Program-made: the position numbers and the translations under genes | Shown: in pieces, positions 18,165 through 27,062 of the stretch | Position numbering within the stretch: the stretch's first letter is position 1 | How the letters are laid out: every line of letters begins with the position of its first letter | Notes under the pieces: model-generated | Told to the model about the DNA's origin: nothing | What the model saw: the letters and a program-made list of their open reading frames with translations, nothing else | Database searches by the model: none | Assembly (NCBI GenBank): GCA_016712285.1 | Contig: JADJRK010000001.1 | Coordinates: 2,294,001 to 2,358,000, forward strand | Direction of reading: 5' to 3' | Length of the DNA stretch: 64,000 bases | From: Planctomycetota bacterium | GTDB lineage: Bacteria; Planctomycetota; UBA8742; UBA2392

Positions 18165-19115
18165 ATGGCAAAACGAGTACATGCTATCCATGAACTGGTC
18201 GGCGACACGCCCGTCGTGCGCCTGAATCGCATTGCGCCCCCGGGCGCAGCCACCCTATGGGCCAAGCTGGAGTACTTCAGCCCCGGCGCGTCTGTGAAAG
18301 ACCGCATCGCGCTGGGCATGATCGAGGCTGCCGAGCGCTCAGGCGAGTTGACGCCCGGTCGCAGCACGATTGTCGAGGGCACATCGGGCAACACCGGCAT
18401 CGGCCTGGCGCTGATTGCCGCGAGCAAGGGCTATCGCGTCGTGCTGGCGATGCCCGAAAGCATGACGGTAGAGAGGCGCAACACGCTGCGGGCACTTGGA
18501 GCCGAGCTTGTGCTGACCCCTGCCAGCCAGGGCATGGCGGGTGCCGTCGCCAAGGCCCGCGAACTCGCGGCAAGCGACCCGGATTTCTGGGAGGCGCGGC
18601 AGTTTGACAATCCGGCCAATCCGCAGATCCATCGCCTGACGACCGGACCCGAAATCCTGCGGCAGGTGCCTGAAGTTGATGCGTTCGTGGCGGGTGTCGG
18701 CACCGGAGGCACGGTGACCGGCGCGGGACAGCTACTCAAGGAAGCCCGGCCCGGCATCAAGGTCATCGCCGTGGAACCAATCGACAGCCCGATCCTGACC
18801 GGCGGCAAGCCGGGCCCGCACAAGATCCAGGGCATCGGAGCCAACTTCGTGCCGGGAGTGCTTGACCGGCGGGTCTATGACAGCGTCGTCGACGTGAGCT
18901 ATCCCGATGCACTGGCGACGTCGCGCCGGCTGGCCCGCGAAGAGGGCATTTACAGCGGCGTCAGCGCCGGTGCCATCGCGTGGGCAGCGTTGCAGGTCGC
19001 GATTGAACTTGGCGCCGGCAAGCACGTGGTGTTCATGGTGCCCGACTTCGGCGAACGCTACGGCACGCACGAGCTGTGGGCGGCCGTCGAGGAACCGGCT
19101 CTGTCCGCGTCATAG
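18165..19115 (+). CDS. cysK: Cysteine synthase (O-acetylserine sulfhydrylase, PLP enzyme)
   Basis: This 316-residue protein is a full-length fold-type II PLP enzyme that makes cysteine from O-acetylserine and sulfide. The PLP lysine is in GASVKDR (Lys45). The substrate loop TSGNTG and the phosphate-binding GTGGT motif are present, as is the SGVSAGA segment near the end. AAGGAG precedes ATG 18165. It stands between the radical SAM gene and the convergent nap operon. Cysteine supply matters in an Fe-S-rich anaerobe, but nothing here ties it specifically to its neighbours. Confidence 0.92.
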   Translation: MAKRVHAIHELVGDTPVVRLNRIAPPGAATLWAKLEYFSPGASVKDRIALGMIEAAERSGELTPGRSTIVEGTSGNTGIGLALIAASKGYRVVLAMPESMTVERRNTLRALGAELVLTPASQGMAGAVAKARELAASDPDFWEARQFDNPANPQIHRLTTGPEILRQVPEVDAFVAGVGTGGTVTGAGQLLKEARPGIKVIAVEPIDSPILTGGKPGPHKIQGIGANFVPGVLDRRVYDSVVDVSYPDALATSRRLAREEGIYSGVSAGAIAWAALQVAIELGAGKHVVFMVPDFGERYGTHELWAAVEEPALSAS

Positions 19116-19180
19116 GCTGGTGCGTGATAGGCGGGGTCTGCGCGCAAGCTACCGGGGGACCTCTTACGCAAGAAGCGCTG

Positions 19181-19369
19181 CTACAGCACTTCGCGCGTCT
19201 TGAGGTCCTTCCACACCCGCCACGCGTAGCCCACGCCGGCGATCACAAATAGCGGCTGCGCAAAGAAGACAAAGGCCGCCATCTGGTAAGGGCCGGGATC
19301 AATTGCGTACAGGCCCGTGATCGCGAACGCGAGCGCGGCGGCAAGGCTTTGCAGGCGCAGGGTCTTCAC
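19181..19369 (-). CDS. Small two-helix membrane protein of the nap operon
   Basis: A 62-residue frame begins at GTG 19369, whose last bases overlap the stop of the tetraheme cytochrome gene (GTGA), strong evidence for translational coupling. It encodes two hydrophobic segments (about 8-22 and 29-47) and a basic tail (WRVWKDLKTREVL). It may help anchor or assemble the Nap complex. I do not recognise a family. Confidence 0.65.
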   Translation of the reverse strand: MKTLRLQSLAAALAFAITGLYAIDPGPYQMAAFVFFAQPLFVIAGVGYAWRVWKDLKTREVL

Positions 19370-20046
19370 TCGTCTTCCCCCATGAGCCGCGGGTAGTCGG
19401 TGTGGCCGGGCGTGCGCTGCTCGCGGGAGGGATGGGCGCGGCCGTGACAGTTCAGGCAGCTGAGCGTGTTGTCGGCCAGCCGCGCGCGCACCGTGGCATG
19501 GGACGGTACCGCCTGAAACTTCGGCGTGGGCGCGTGGCACTTGAGGCAATTGTCGTTCGGAAACACGCCGCGATACTTGATTGGCTCTTCGTAGCTGCGC
19601 GTTGTGTAGCGCGCGAGGTGCCGATAGCCCTCCATCTTTGCTTGCAGGTCGCCCGCCAGCCCGTAGTCCGAGTGGCACTGGTAGCACTGGTCCTTGGGAA
19701 TCCAGCCGTTGCGAAAGTGCCGTGCCGCCAGGGTCTGGCTGTGGGGGTCGTGCATGTCGGTGACCATCGGCGTCATGACGTGGCAGCGATTGCAACTCTC
19801 GACGCCATGAACGCCCTCAATGGTGTGATAGTTGGCGACTGCCACGCTCGCGGCGGGCACGGCAAACAGCGCCGCCAGCGCCAGCAGCTTGAAGAATGCC
19901 ATCCCGGACAAAGTGGCGAATCCAAGATGAACTTTGCGGTCGGAGTCAATCTTGCCGAAGTCAACGCGCGGCAGCCACAGGCACAGAAAGAAGCCGACCG
20001 CGCACAGCAGCCCCGTCAGAATGCGTGTCAGGTCCGTGATTTCCAT
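19366..20046 (-). CDS. napC: NapC/NirT-family tetraheme cytochrome c, quinol dehydrogenase
   Basis: This 226-residue membrane protein has two N-terminal helices (about 8-25 and 43-70), then four CxxCH heme sites (Cys85, 121, 167 and 197 as first Cys). It should oxidise quinol in the membrane and pass electrons to NapA in the periplasm. The four-heme count is that of NapC/NrfH. Its start ATG shares one base with the napA stop (TGATG), so the pair is coupled. No napB is next to it, suggesting direct NapC-to-NapA electron transfer as in some reduced nap operons. Confidence 0.87.
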   Translation of the reverse strand: MEITDLTRILTGLLCAVGFFLCLWLPRVDFGKIDSDRKVHLGFATLSGMAFFKLLALAALFAVPAASVAVANYHTIEGVHGVESCNRCHVMTPMVTDMHDPHSQTLAARHFRNGWIPKDQCYQCHSDYGLAGDLQAKMEGYRHLARYTTRSYEEPIKYRGVFPNDNCLKCHAPTPKFQAVPSHATVRARLADNTLSCLNCHGRAHPSREQRTPGHTDYPRLMGEDE

Positions 20047-22340
20047 CAGGCCTCGGCTTTCCTGAACTGGACAGCCGTCAACTTGTATTCGGGTTCTCTC
20101 GACACCGGGTCGACGTGGTCAGCCACTACGCGATTCACGAGCAGCTTCGCGTCGTAGAAGGCCGCGAACAGAAGGCCCGGCCGCATTTCGCGGTCAATGA
20201 CGGCGCGGCCGACGACTTCGCCAAACCGACTTGCCACGGCAATCAAGTCTCCGCTCTCCACTCCGCGCTGGCGGGCGTCGACTTCACTTACGATGAAACG
20301 CGCCGGGCCCGAGGCGCCTCGCAACTCGTCAATGCGCTGGGTCATCGTGCCGGTGTGCCACTGCTCGAGCACGCGGCCCGTGGTGAGATACAGCGGGCGC
20401 TCGTCACTGCGCTGCTCGGGCGAGGGCACGTACGGGCAGAAACTGACCATCGCGCGCTTGTCTTTGCGCCCGTAGAACTGGACGCCGGCGCCGGCGGACA
20501 CGAACGGATCGTCGCCCTCGACATAGCGCCGCACAGTGCCCGGGTGATCTTCGGTCGGGCAGGGCCATTGCAGGCCGGGCTCGCGCTGAAGTCGGTCGCG
20601 TGTCATGCCCTCAAAGTTGTAGTAGCTGTGCGCGCTGAAGTGACGCCACTCCTCCCAGACTTCTGCGGCGGTTTGCGCCTTGATCAGATCGCCGTGTCCC
20701 AGGCGCTTGGCCAGCTCTACAAGGATCCACAGGTCGCTGCGGGCCTCGCCGGGCGGGTCGAGCAGCTTCTCGACCAGTTGATAGCGGCGCTCGCCCTGGC
20801 CCAGCACGCCTTCTTTCTCTACCCACAGCGCGGCAGGCAACAGCACGCTTGCCGTCTTTGCTGTTTCACTGTCGGCAACGATCTCGCTGACCACGGTGAA
20901 GCACTTTGCCATCGCCGCGGTGTAGCGGTCGCTGTCGGGCATGCTTTGCGCCGGGTTCGTGCACATGATCAGCGCGGCTTTTACGCGGCCGTCTTCCATG
21001 GCGCGAAACAGCTCGACCGCGTGATGGCCCGGCTTGGGAGAAATCGTGCCGGCGGGCACCCCCCACAGTTTTTCGACCTCGGCCCGATGCTCGGCGTTGG
21101 CGACCAGCCGTCCATTGGGCAGCAGGTGCGACAGTGACCCGGTGTCACGCACACCACCGCAGGCGTTGGGCTGGCCTGTAACGCTGAACGGCGTGGCGCC
21201 GGGGCGGCAAATCTGTCCCGTGAGCAAGTGCAGCGTGTTCAGCATGATGTTCAGCGCCGTGCCCTGCGTGCGCTGGTTGACGCCCATCGTCCACAGCGAC
21301 ATAGACGCCCGCGCGCGCGCGAAACGATGCGCCACATGACGAATCAGGTCGGCGCCAATGCCAAGCCGCGCCTCGACCTTCTCGGGTGTGTAGTCCTGCA
21401 GGAACGTCCGGAATGCGGCAAGGTCCGCGCTCTGCCCGGCGTTCTGGAACGCGAGGTGCTTATCGATGAAGGCGAGGTCCGCCAGTCCGTCGTGCAGGAT
21501 CACCTGTGCCATGGCGTTCAGCAGCAGCAAGTCGGTGCCCGGCACCACGGGCAGGTGCAGGTCGCTGCGCTTGGCGGTTTCGCTGCGCCGGGGGTCTACA
21601 CAGATAATGAAGGCTTCGCGGTGAAGCGCCTTGCGGCGTTGGATGCGCTCGAACAGCGGCGGGTGGCACTCGTATGGATTGGCCCCGAAGATGAAAAACA
21701 AGTCCGCGTGGTCGATGTCTTCATAGCTGCCCGGCGGCTCGTCTTTGCCGAACACCGAGACATAACCAGCCGCCGCCGAGGCCATGCACAACCGCGGGTT
21801 GCCATCGACGTTGTTCGTGCGCAGGCCTGCTTTGAACAGCTTGTTGGCGGTGTAGCTTTCCTCGGTGTAAAGCTGACCGCTTCCATAGAAGGCCAGCGCG
21901 TCGGGCCCGTGGGCATCGCGGACTTCTTTGAACTTTCCGGCGACCAAGTCGAGCGCTTCATCCCAGCTGGCCTCGACCATTCTGCCATTGTTTCGAATCA
22001 TCGGCTTGGTCAGGCGCCCTTCAATATGCGGCAGCGCGCGCAACATTGAGCCCTTGACGCAGATGACACCCTGGTTGTGGCCGGACTCGTGGCCGCGGAT
22101 GTCAACGATCGCGCCGTCGCGCATGCCCACACGAATCGTGCAACCGTTGCCGCAAAATCTGCACGTGGACTTGTGCCAGTCGTCTGCCGTGCCCGCGGGC
22201 ACCATCAGTTCCAGGCTGCCCCATCCGGCCAACGCGGCGGCTGTGGCGGCACCAAGGCCCCCCATCGCCCACAGGAACTCGCGGCGATATGGGCTTTCAG
22301 GTGCCGTTTCCGGCTGCTTGGTCGGCTGGGTTTCGTCCAC
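20046..22340 (-). CDS. napA: Periplasmic nitrate reductase catalytic subunit
   Basis: The 764-residue molybdopterin enzyme reduces nitrate to nitrite. It starts with a twin-arginine signal (RR at 19-20, EFLW then a hydrophobic stretch). A [4Fe-4S] site is formed by Cys60, 63, 67 and 94, and the Mo-ligand Cys is in NPRLCMASA (Cys185). The length is on the short side for NapA, close to the monomeric type. I chose GTG 22340 because GGAGAGAGCC, a Shine-Dalgarno context repeated before several genes here, lies just upstream; an ATG at 22379 is in frame. A related assimilatory reductase is possible, but the Tat signal and NapC favour Nap. Confidence 0.87.
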   Translation of the reverse strand: MDETQPTKQPETAPESPYRREFLWAMGGLGAATAAALAGWGSLELMVPAGTADDWHKSTCRFCGNGCTIRVGMRDGAIVDIRGHESGHNQGVICVKGSMLRALPHIEGRLTKPMIRNNGRMVEASWDEALDLVAGKFKEVRDAHGPDALAFYGSGQLYTEESYTANKLFKAGLRTNNVDGNPRLCMASAAAGYVSVFGKDEPPGSYEDIDHADLFFIFGANPYECHPPLFERIQRRKALHREAFIICVDPRRSETAKRSDLHLPVVPGTDLLLLNAMAQVILHDGLADLAFIDKHLAFQNAGQSADLAAFRTFLQDYTPEKVEARLGIGADLIRHVAHRFARARASMSLWTMGVNQRTQGTALNIMLNTLHLLTGQICRPGATPFSVTGQPNACGGVRDTGSLSHLLPNGRLVANAEHRAEVEKLWGVPAGTISPKPGHHAVELFRAMEDGRVKAALIMCTNPAQSMPDSDRYTAAMAKCFTVVSEIVADSETAKTASVLLPAALWVEKEGVLGQGERRYQLVEKLLDPPGEARSDLWILVELAKRLGHGDLIKAQTAAEVWEEWRHFSAHSYYNFEGMTRDRLQREPGLQWPCPTEDHPGTVRRYVEGDDPFVSAGAGVQFYGRKDKRAMVSFCPYVPSPEQRSDERPLYLTTGRVLEQWHTGTMTQRIDELRGASGPARFIVSEVDARQRGVESGDLIAVASRFGEVVGRAVIDREMRPGLLFAAFYDAKLLVNRVVADHVDPVSREPEYKLTAVQFRKAEA

Positions 22341-22452
22341 GGCTCTCTCCGTCGGGCGGAGTATAACGCGCGGATGCAACGCGGGTCATCTACAGAAAGC
22401 GTGACGGAAGTCAGCAGATTTCAGCAGCAGCCGGCAACGGCGCCGGCACGCA

Positions 22453-24222
22453 TTACGCGCCGACGGCGGCAACCGCGTCTACGGGATCGACAAACCGGCA
22501 GCGTGTTGGCTGGGGGCCGCGACGCGATGTATCGGGGTGATCGCGGTTGGTTTCGAAGAATGTAGGGGGTTCACGGGTATCACCGGTGAGCATACGACGA
22601 TGCTCCGCCTTGAGATTGTAGTGTACCCACGGCCCGCCCAGCAGCGCCATCAACCGAACCTTGAAGCCGAATGTACGGTACAGGTCGCGCAGTAGTACTT
22701 TGAGTTTCTTGCGCATGTGGGCATTGCCGCGATAGTAGCGCAACGCGCCGGCGGTGGCCGCCGCCCAGGTGGATGAGAGTTCGTGTGATTCCCACCGGAA
22801 GCGTTCGCGCACGCGGGCGTCGGCGTGATCCCGATACTTCAACCAGCCGTTCAGCGTCGTGCGCACGATGCGCATCAGGCTGGGTCCGTTGACTTCAAAA
22901 TCGCGTCGGAATGCCCGCAGCAGCATTTCGGTTTCCTGGCCGTCGCGGATGTGCGGGTGCTTGTAGTTGAAGCGATGCTGGCCGTGAATCTCCGGCAGAC
23001 CGACTTCTTTCTCGGGAAGAATACGCCCCTCGCTGCCAAGCTGGGCGTGCAGAGGCGTGCCGGGCAGAGGGGTGTACAGCATGAACTGGTGAAAGTCGGT
23101 CTCGTGAGAGACCGCATGATCGATCGCTTCGTCGATGTTCTCCGGCGTGTGGTCTTCCAGGCCTATGATGCTTGAGCCAAGGACGCGAATGCCGTGCTGC
23201 TGGAATTCGCGCACCATGGCGAGTGTGTCAGTGCCGCGCAGCTTGTTGTACTGGCTGTTGCGACCTTCCAGCCCCAGCCAGACCCAGGAGATGCCGATCC
23301 GGACCAGCTCGTCCATGGAGTAGTGCTTCAGGACATTGGCCGAGCTGAACACATAGAATGACCACGGTTTGGAGTTGGCTTCCATGAGCTCCAGCAGTCG
23401 CAGCGCACGTTTCCGGTTCAGCAGGAAGTTTTCGTCCATCACAAAGAATGACCGGGCGCCGGACTCGGCTTCGAGTTTGCGGATGACTTCGTACAGCTCG
23501 TCGCCGGATTCATAGAACACGCGGGACTGTCCCTTGCCCCCGAACATCGCCGAAGTTGAACAGAAGTTGCAGCCCATCGGGCAGCCGACGGACGGGATCA
23601 GCGTGACGGCCGTGTTGCCGGGCTTGTTCGCCACGTTGATGCCCATGCTGCGCAGGTTGATCGGCGTGTCGACAACCGGGTGCCGGTAAGGCTGGTCGGG
23701 GTCTTCGCCCAGGTAGCGGCGGAACCACTCGACGCCTTCGCCGCGCACCACATGGTCGGCGCCCGTCCGCTGTTTCAGGTCGCCCAGGTTGGCGATGTGG
23801 CCGCCGATCACGATCTGGGCCTTGGGCAGGTGCTTGCGCACCAGCTCGCACATCTTTTTGACCTTGCCGATGTTGACGAGAATGCTGCTGATGCCCACGA
23901 CGTCGTAGTGATTCCGCGAAATCTCGGACTCGAAGCGCTCCAGCGTCGGGAAGTCCAGCAGTTCGCAGGGCGCCTGGATGTTGCACTGGATCATCATGAT
24001 GCCCCAACTGCGATGGAAGATTCGCAGCGAAAACGCGCCTTGCGTGCGCGTCACCTGGTTGTGGTACAGCTCCATGGGGTTGATCAGTCGGCTGCCGTAT
24101 TCGTCGTTCTGCGCATAGGGGCCAAACACGCTGGTGAGCAGCACGCGGGTTGCGCTGCCTTTGGGGTGGCTGGGGTGGATGACGTTCTGCGGCTGGGGTG
24201 GCTCAATCGTCTGTGTGTGCAT
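22453..24222 (-). CDS. B12-binding-type radical SAM protein (paralogue)
   Basis: This 589-residue protein has the same plan as the gene at 16280: N-terminal cobalamin-binding-like region, radical SAM core with CPMGCNFC, and a helical C-terminal extension of about 150 residues. The C-terminal ~40 residues are polar and Arg/Pro-rich. A VTRTQGAFS segment near the N-terminus is shared with the paralogue. It lies between nap and nnrS and is divergent from nnrS, with an AT-rich region carrying the recurrent motif upstream. Reaction unknown. Confidence 0.85.
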   Translation of the reverse strand: MHTQTIEPPQPQNVIHPSHPKGSATRVLLTSVFGPYAQNDEYGSRLINPMELYHNQVTRTQGAFSLRIFHRSWGIMMIQCNIQAPCELLDFPTLERFESEISRNHYDVVGISSILVNIGKVKKMCELVRKHLPKAQIVIGGHIANLGDLKQRTGADHVVRGEGVEWFRRYLGEDPDQPYRHPVVDTPINLRSMGINVANKPGNTAVTLIPSVGCPMGCNFCSTSAMFGGKGQSRVFYESGDELYEVIRKLEAESGARSFFVMDENFLLNRKRALRLLELMEANSKPWSFYVFSSANVLKHYSMDELVRIGISWVWLGLEGRNSQYNKLRGTDTLAMVREFQQHGIRVLGSSIIGLEDHTPENIDEAIDHAVSHETDFHQFMLYTPLPGTPLHAQLGSEGRILPEKEVGLPEIHGQHRFNYKHPHIRDGQETEMLLRAFRRDFEVNGPSLMRIVRTTLNGWLKYRDHADARVRERFRWESHELSSTWAAATAGALRYYRGNAHMRKKLKVLLRDLYRTFGFKVRLMALLGGPWVHYNLKAEHRRMLTGDTREPPTFFETNRDHPDTSRRGPQPTRCRFVDPVDAVAAVGA

Positions 24223-24266
24223 CGGCCCCCACTACCATTTGCGTGCCCGCAATACAAAAGATATTT

Positions 24267-24280
24267 ATATCTGTTTATAT
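24267..24280 (-). promoter_or_regulatory. Recurrent motif upstream of the minus-strand radical SAM gene
   Basis: On the minus strand the site reads ATATA-AACA-GATAT, sharing ATAAACAGATAYAAA with the site before the porin at 40864. It is about 45 bp before ATG 24222. The adjacent plus-strand AGATATTTATATCT (24259-24272 region) is itself an inverted repeat. Confidence 0.45.
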
Positions 24281-24369
24281 GTCTTTTTGCCCGCGTACGG
24301 CAACGCATTTGCGTCCGCTGATCGCCACAGTTTTATTGAGACGCGTTCTCACCAGTACTTGACGCCTCG

Positions 24370-24393
24370 TATTCGGATAGTAGTATCCGAATA
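24370..24393 (+). promoter_or_regulatory. Palindromic operator upstream of nnrS
   Basis: TATTCGGATA (24370-24379), GTAG, TATCCGAATA (24384-24393): a perfect 10-bp inverted repeat with a 4-bp spacer, 28 bp before the nnrS start. Its core GGATA-N4-TATCC recurs at 49788-49801. The size and position suit a dimeric repressor or activator. Confidence 0.7.
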
Positions 24394-24421
24394 TAGAGTT
24401 CGATCAACATGGGAGAGAGCC

Positions 24422-26476
24422 ATGGCCACCACGTTCACACCACAGCAGCAGCTGCCCGATATCCTCAAGAGCCATCCCCAGGTGCGTGTCGTGCTGGACC
24501 GCTACGGCCTCAAGGGTTGCGGCGGCAAGCATGGCCCCGCTGAGAGCGTCGAGTTCTTCGCGCGCTCCCATGGCGTCGAGCAAGGACGCCTGCTGGCCGA
24601 ACTTGAAGAAGCGGCCCGGGGCCCCGCTACCGCGGCTGCGCCAGCCCGGGCAACCTTCGCCGACGCCGCCTACCGCCCCTTCTTCATTGCAGGCATGGCC
24701 GTGTTTGTGCTGATCGGTGTCGTCACCGGAACCACGATGTTGGCATGGATGAGCGGCGAGCAGTCGTTCTTCGCCCCCGGCATCCACCGCATGAACGCCC
24801 ATGCCAACGCCATGGTGTACGGGTTCGCCGGCATGTTCATCATGGGTTTCGGCTACCAGGCGCTTCCCCGGTTCCGGCACACGCAACTCTGGCGGCCGGG
24901 GTTGGCGCTTACCAGCTTCGTGCTGTTGCTCGCGGGCGTCGTGTTGCGCTTCAGCGGCGAGTTCTTCGGGCAGCAGGGCATTTACCAGCCCGCGCTGGTG
25001 CCGGCCGGTTTCGCCGCCGGCATCGCGGGCAACGTGCTTGAACTCGGGGCGTTCAGCCTGTTTGCGCTGATCATGTGGAAGACCCTTCGCGTGGACGGGC
25101 GCCTGCGCGTTTACGAGCGCTATGTGATCGCGTCGGCAGCCTGGTTCATCGTCAGCGTGGCGTTTTGCCTGGTGCTGTTCATCCTCACGCACTGCGCCTC
25201 TGACTTCGGGGTGCTGGTGGCCACGGTCGCAATGCTGCAGGAGTCTCTGCGCACGGTACAGATGTTCGGCGCGATCGGGCTGGTGGTGCTGGGCGTGATG
25301 CTGCGTTTCCTGCCCACAGTGTTCGCCTTCCGCGATCCCGGCGAAAAGCTGTACGCGCGCATGTTCTGGGTGATCAACGGCGGCATCCTGCTGGCCGCGC
25401 TGGCGTTTCCGTTCAGCATGGCAGCCAAGCGCGACGTGTCGGCTGGCGACATGCTCACGATTTCGCGTTCAGCCTATGCGCTGGGCATGCTGCTGGTGGT
25501 CGGCGGATATCTGACGCTGGTCGCCTCGTTTGCGCCGTGGCGCAAGGCGCGCGTCCAGGACCGCAGCGTGAAGTTCATCCGGGCCGCGCATGCGTGGCTG
25601 GTGATCAGCCTGCTGATGATCGTGTTTGAGCCAATCTACATCGGCGCCGTGCAGGGCACGTTCGGCCACGGCTACCACGCCGGCATGCGCCACGCCTACA
25701 CCATCGGGTTCATGACCATGATGGTGGTGGCAGTCTCGATCAAGGTTGTCCCGAACCTGAATGGCGTGAACCCGGCACGGCTGGGTCGGTTGTGGCCGGT
25801 ATTCGCGCTGCTGAACCTGTCCCTGGTGTGGCGCGTCGTTGGAGAAATTGCCGGCGACTTTGACCCGGCCCTGCTCGCCGGCATCCACTGGTCCGGTGTG
25901 GCTGCCGGTGTTGCGCTGTTGCTTTGGGCGACTCACCTGCTGCGCGTGATGTTCCTGCCGCCCTCCGAAGCGCCACAGCGCGTCGACGACATCACTCCGC
26001 AGACCCGCGTAGCGGCGGTCCTTGAGACGTGGCCGCAGACGATGCAAGTCTTTCTGCGCCACGGCTTCACTCTGTTGCTGAACCCGGTGGCGCGGCGCAC
26101 GATCGCACGCAGCGTTTCGCTGGCCCACGCCTGCACCATGAACGACAAGGACGTGGATGCATTCGTCGCAGAGTTGCGCGCGGCAGCCGGCCTGGGCCAC
26201 GACTGCTCTTGTTCGGCAGGAACCGCCGCGGACAAGCCGGCCTGCAGCGACCCCCCTGTCATCGACGCCGATACAAGCGTGGCGGAGACTGCCCGCGAGC
26301 ACCCTGCCACCGTGGCCGTCTTCACGCGCCTGGGGCTGGACACTTGCTGCGGCGGAGCTGAGAGCATTCGCAACGCAGCCGAACACAATGGCAAGCCGCT
26401 GGAAGATGTTTTGCACCAACTTGAACACGCAATCCGGGAGGAGCACCATGACAAAGCTGGAGCAACTTGCGCATGA
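24422..26476 (+). CDS. nnrS: NnrS-family membrane heme protein fused to ScdA/DUF1858-type domains
   Basis: The 684-residue protein has a central 12-helix NnrS domain (about 80-540), a family tied to NO stress tolerance in denitrifiers. It is flanked by small domains: an N-terminal one with RYGLKGCGGKHGP, a DUF1858-like helical domain (about 525-585), and a C-terminal one with GLDTCCGG, as in the N-terminal domain of ScdA/YtfE (RIC) di-iron repair proteins. This fusion suggests sensing or repair of nitrosated metal centres. GGGAGAGAGCC lies directly before ATG 24422, and the operator at 24370 lies upstream. Its end overlaps the next gene by 29 bp. Confidence 0.85.
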   Translation: MATTFTPQQQLPDILKSHPQVRVVLDRYGLKGCGGKHGPAESVEFFARSHGVEQGRLLAELEEAARGPATAAAPARATFADAAYRPFFIAGMAVFVLIGVVTGTTMLAWMSGEQSFFAPGIHRMNAHANAMVYGFAGMFIMGFGYQALPRFRHTQLWRPGLALTSFVLLLAGVVLRFSGEFFGQQGIYQPALVPAGFAAGIAGNVLELGAFSLFALIMWKTLRVDGRLRVYERYVIASAAWFIVSVAFCLVLFILTHCASDFGVLVATVAMLQESLRTVQMFGAIGLVVLGVMLRFLPTVFAFRDPGEKLYARMFWVINGGILLAALAFPFSMAAKRDVSAGDMLTISRSAYALGMLLVVGGYLTLVASFAPWRKARVQDRSVKFIRAAHAWLVISLLMIVFEPIYIGAVQGTFGHGYHAGMRHAYTIGFMTMMVVAVSIKVVPNLNGVNPARLGRLWPVFALLNLSLVWRVVGEIAGDFDPALLAGIHWSGVAAGVALLLWATHLLRVMFLPPSEAPQRVDDITPQTRVAAVLETWPQTMQVFLRHGFTLLLNPVARRTIARSVSLAHACTMNDKDVDAFVAELRAAAGLGHDCSCSAGTAADKPACSDPPVIDADTSVAETAREHPATVAVFTRLGLDTCCGGAESIRNAAEHNGKPLEDVLHQLEHAIREEHHDKAGATCA

Positions 26477-27053
26477 AACGCCGCCGATATTGATGCGGGA
26501 CCCGCTGGCCGAGTTTCTGGGCCTGCGGGGCAAGGAAATTCCTATCAGTTACTCGCTGGAAGACGCCGGGCGCTTTGCCGGCCACCTGTGCCCCACGGTG
26601 GCCACGGCGTTTGAAATGACCCGCGAGGCTCTGCGCGCGCTGTACGGCGCGGAGTTGCCGGTGCGGGGCAACATCCGCGTGACGATGGCGTCGGCGCCGG
26701 ACCAGTTCGCGAACGGGCCCATGGCGCGCGTGATTGGCTTTGTCACAGGCGCGGCGCGCGACGACGGATTCCGCGGTCTCGCCGGCCGCTGGTCGCGCCA
26801 GAACCTGCTGCTGTTTGCGCCCGACCAGCGCCCCTTCGGCAGTGTGCTGTTCGAGCGGCTTGATAACGGGGCATCGGTGCGGCTGGTCGCATTGGCCGAG
26901 AAGGCCGGTACGGCAGGCGAAGACGTCGGTCCGCTGCTGCGCTCGGCCCTCGAGAATACGCACGAGCCCCTGCCGCGCTTCCAGCAGGCCTGGATGGATC
27001 GTGTGCAGTCGGTCTTGACAGCAGGGCCACGGATGTTTCAGCGCGTGGACTAG
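26448..27053 (+). CDS. FmdE-like protein
   Basis: This 201-residue protein contains GRFAGHLCPTVATAF, close to the GHxCPG-type signature of FmdE-domain proteins (formylmethanofuran dehydrogenase subunit E family), which bind metal and occur in many contexts outside methanogenesis. The rest is a mixed alpha/beta domain without other recognisable catalytic residues. ATG 26448 follows GGAGGAG and lies inside the 3' end of nnrS (29-bp overlap), so the two are coupled, pointing to a shared NO-related role. The family assignment rests on one motif. Confidence 0.5.
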   Translation: MTKLEQLAHETPPILMRDPLAEFLGLRGKEIPISYSLEDAGRFAGHLCPTVATAFEMTREALRALYGAELPVRGNIRVTMASAPDQFANGPMARVIGFVTGAARDDGFRGLAGRWSRQNLLLFAPDQRPFGSVLFERLDNGASVRLVALAEKAGTAGEDVGPLLRSALENTHEPLPRFQQAWMDRVQSVLTAGPRMFQRVD

Positions 27054-27062
27054 CGACCAGAA

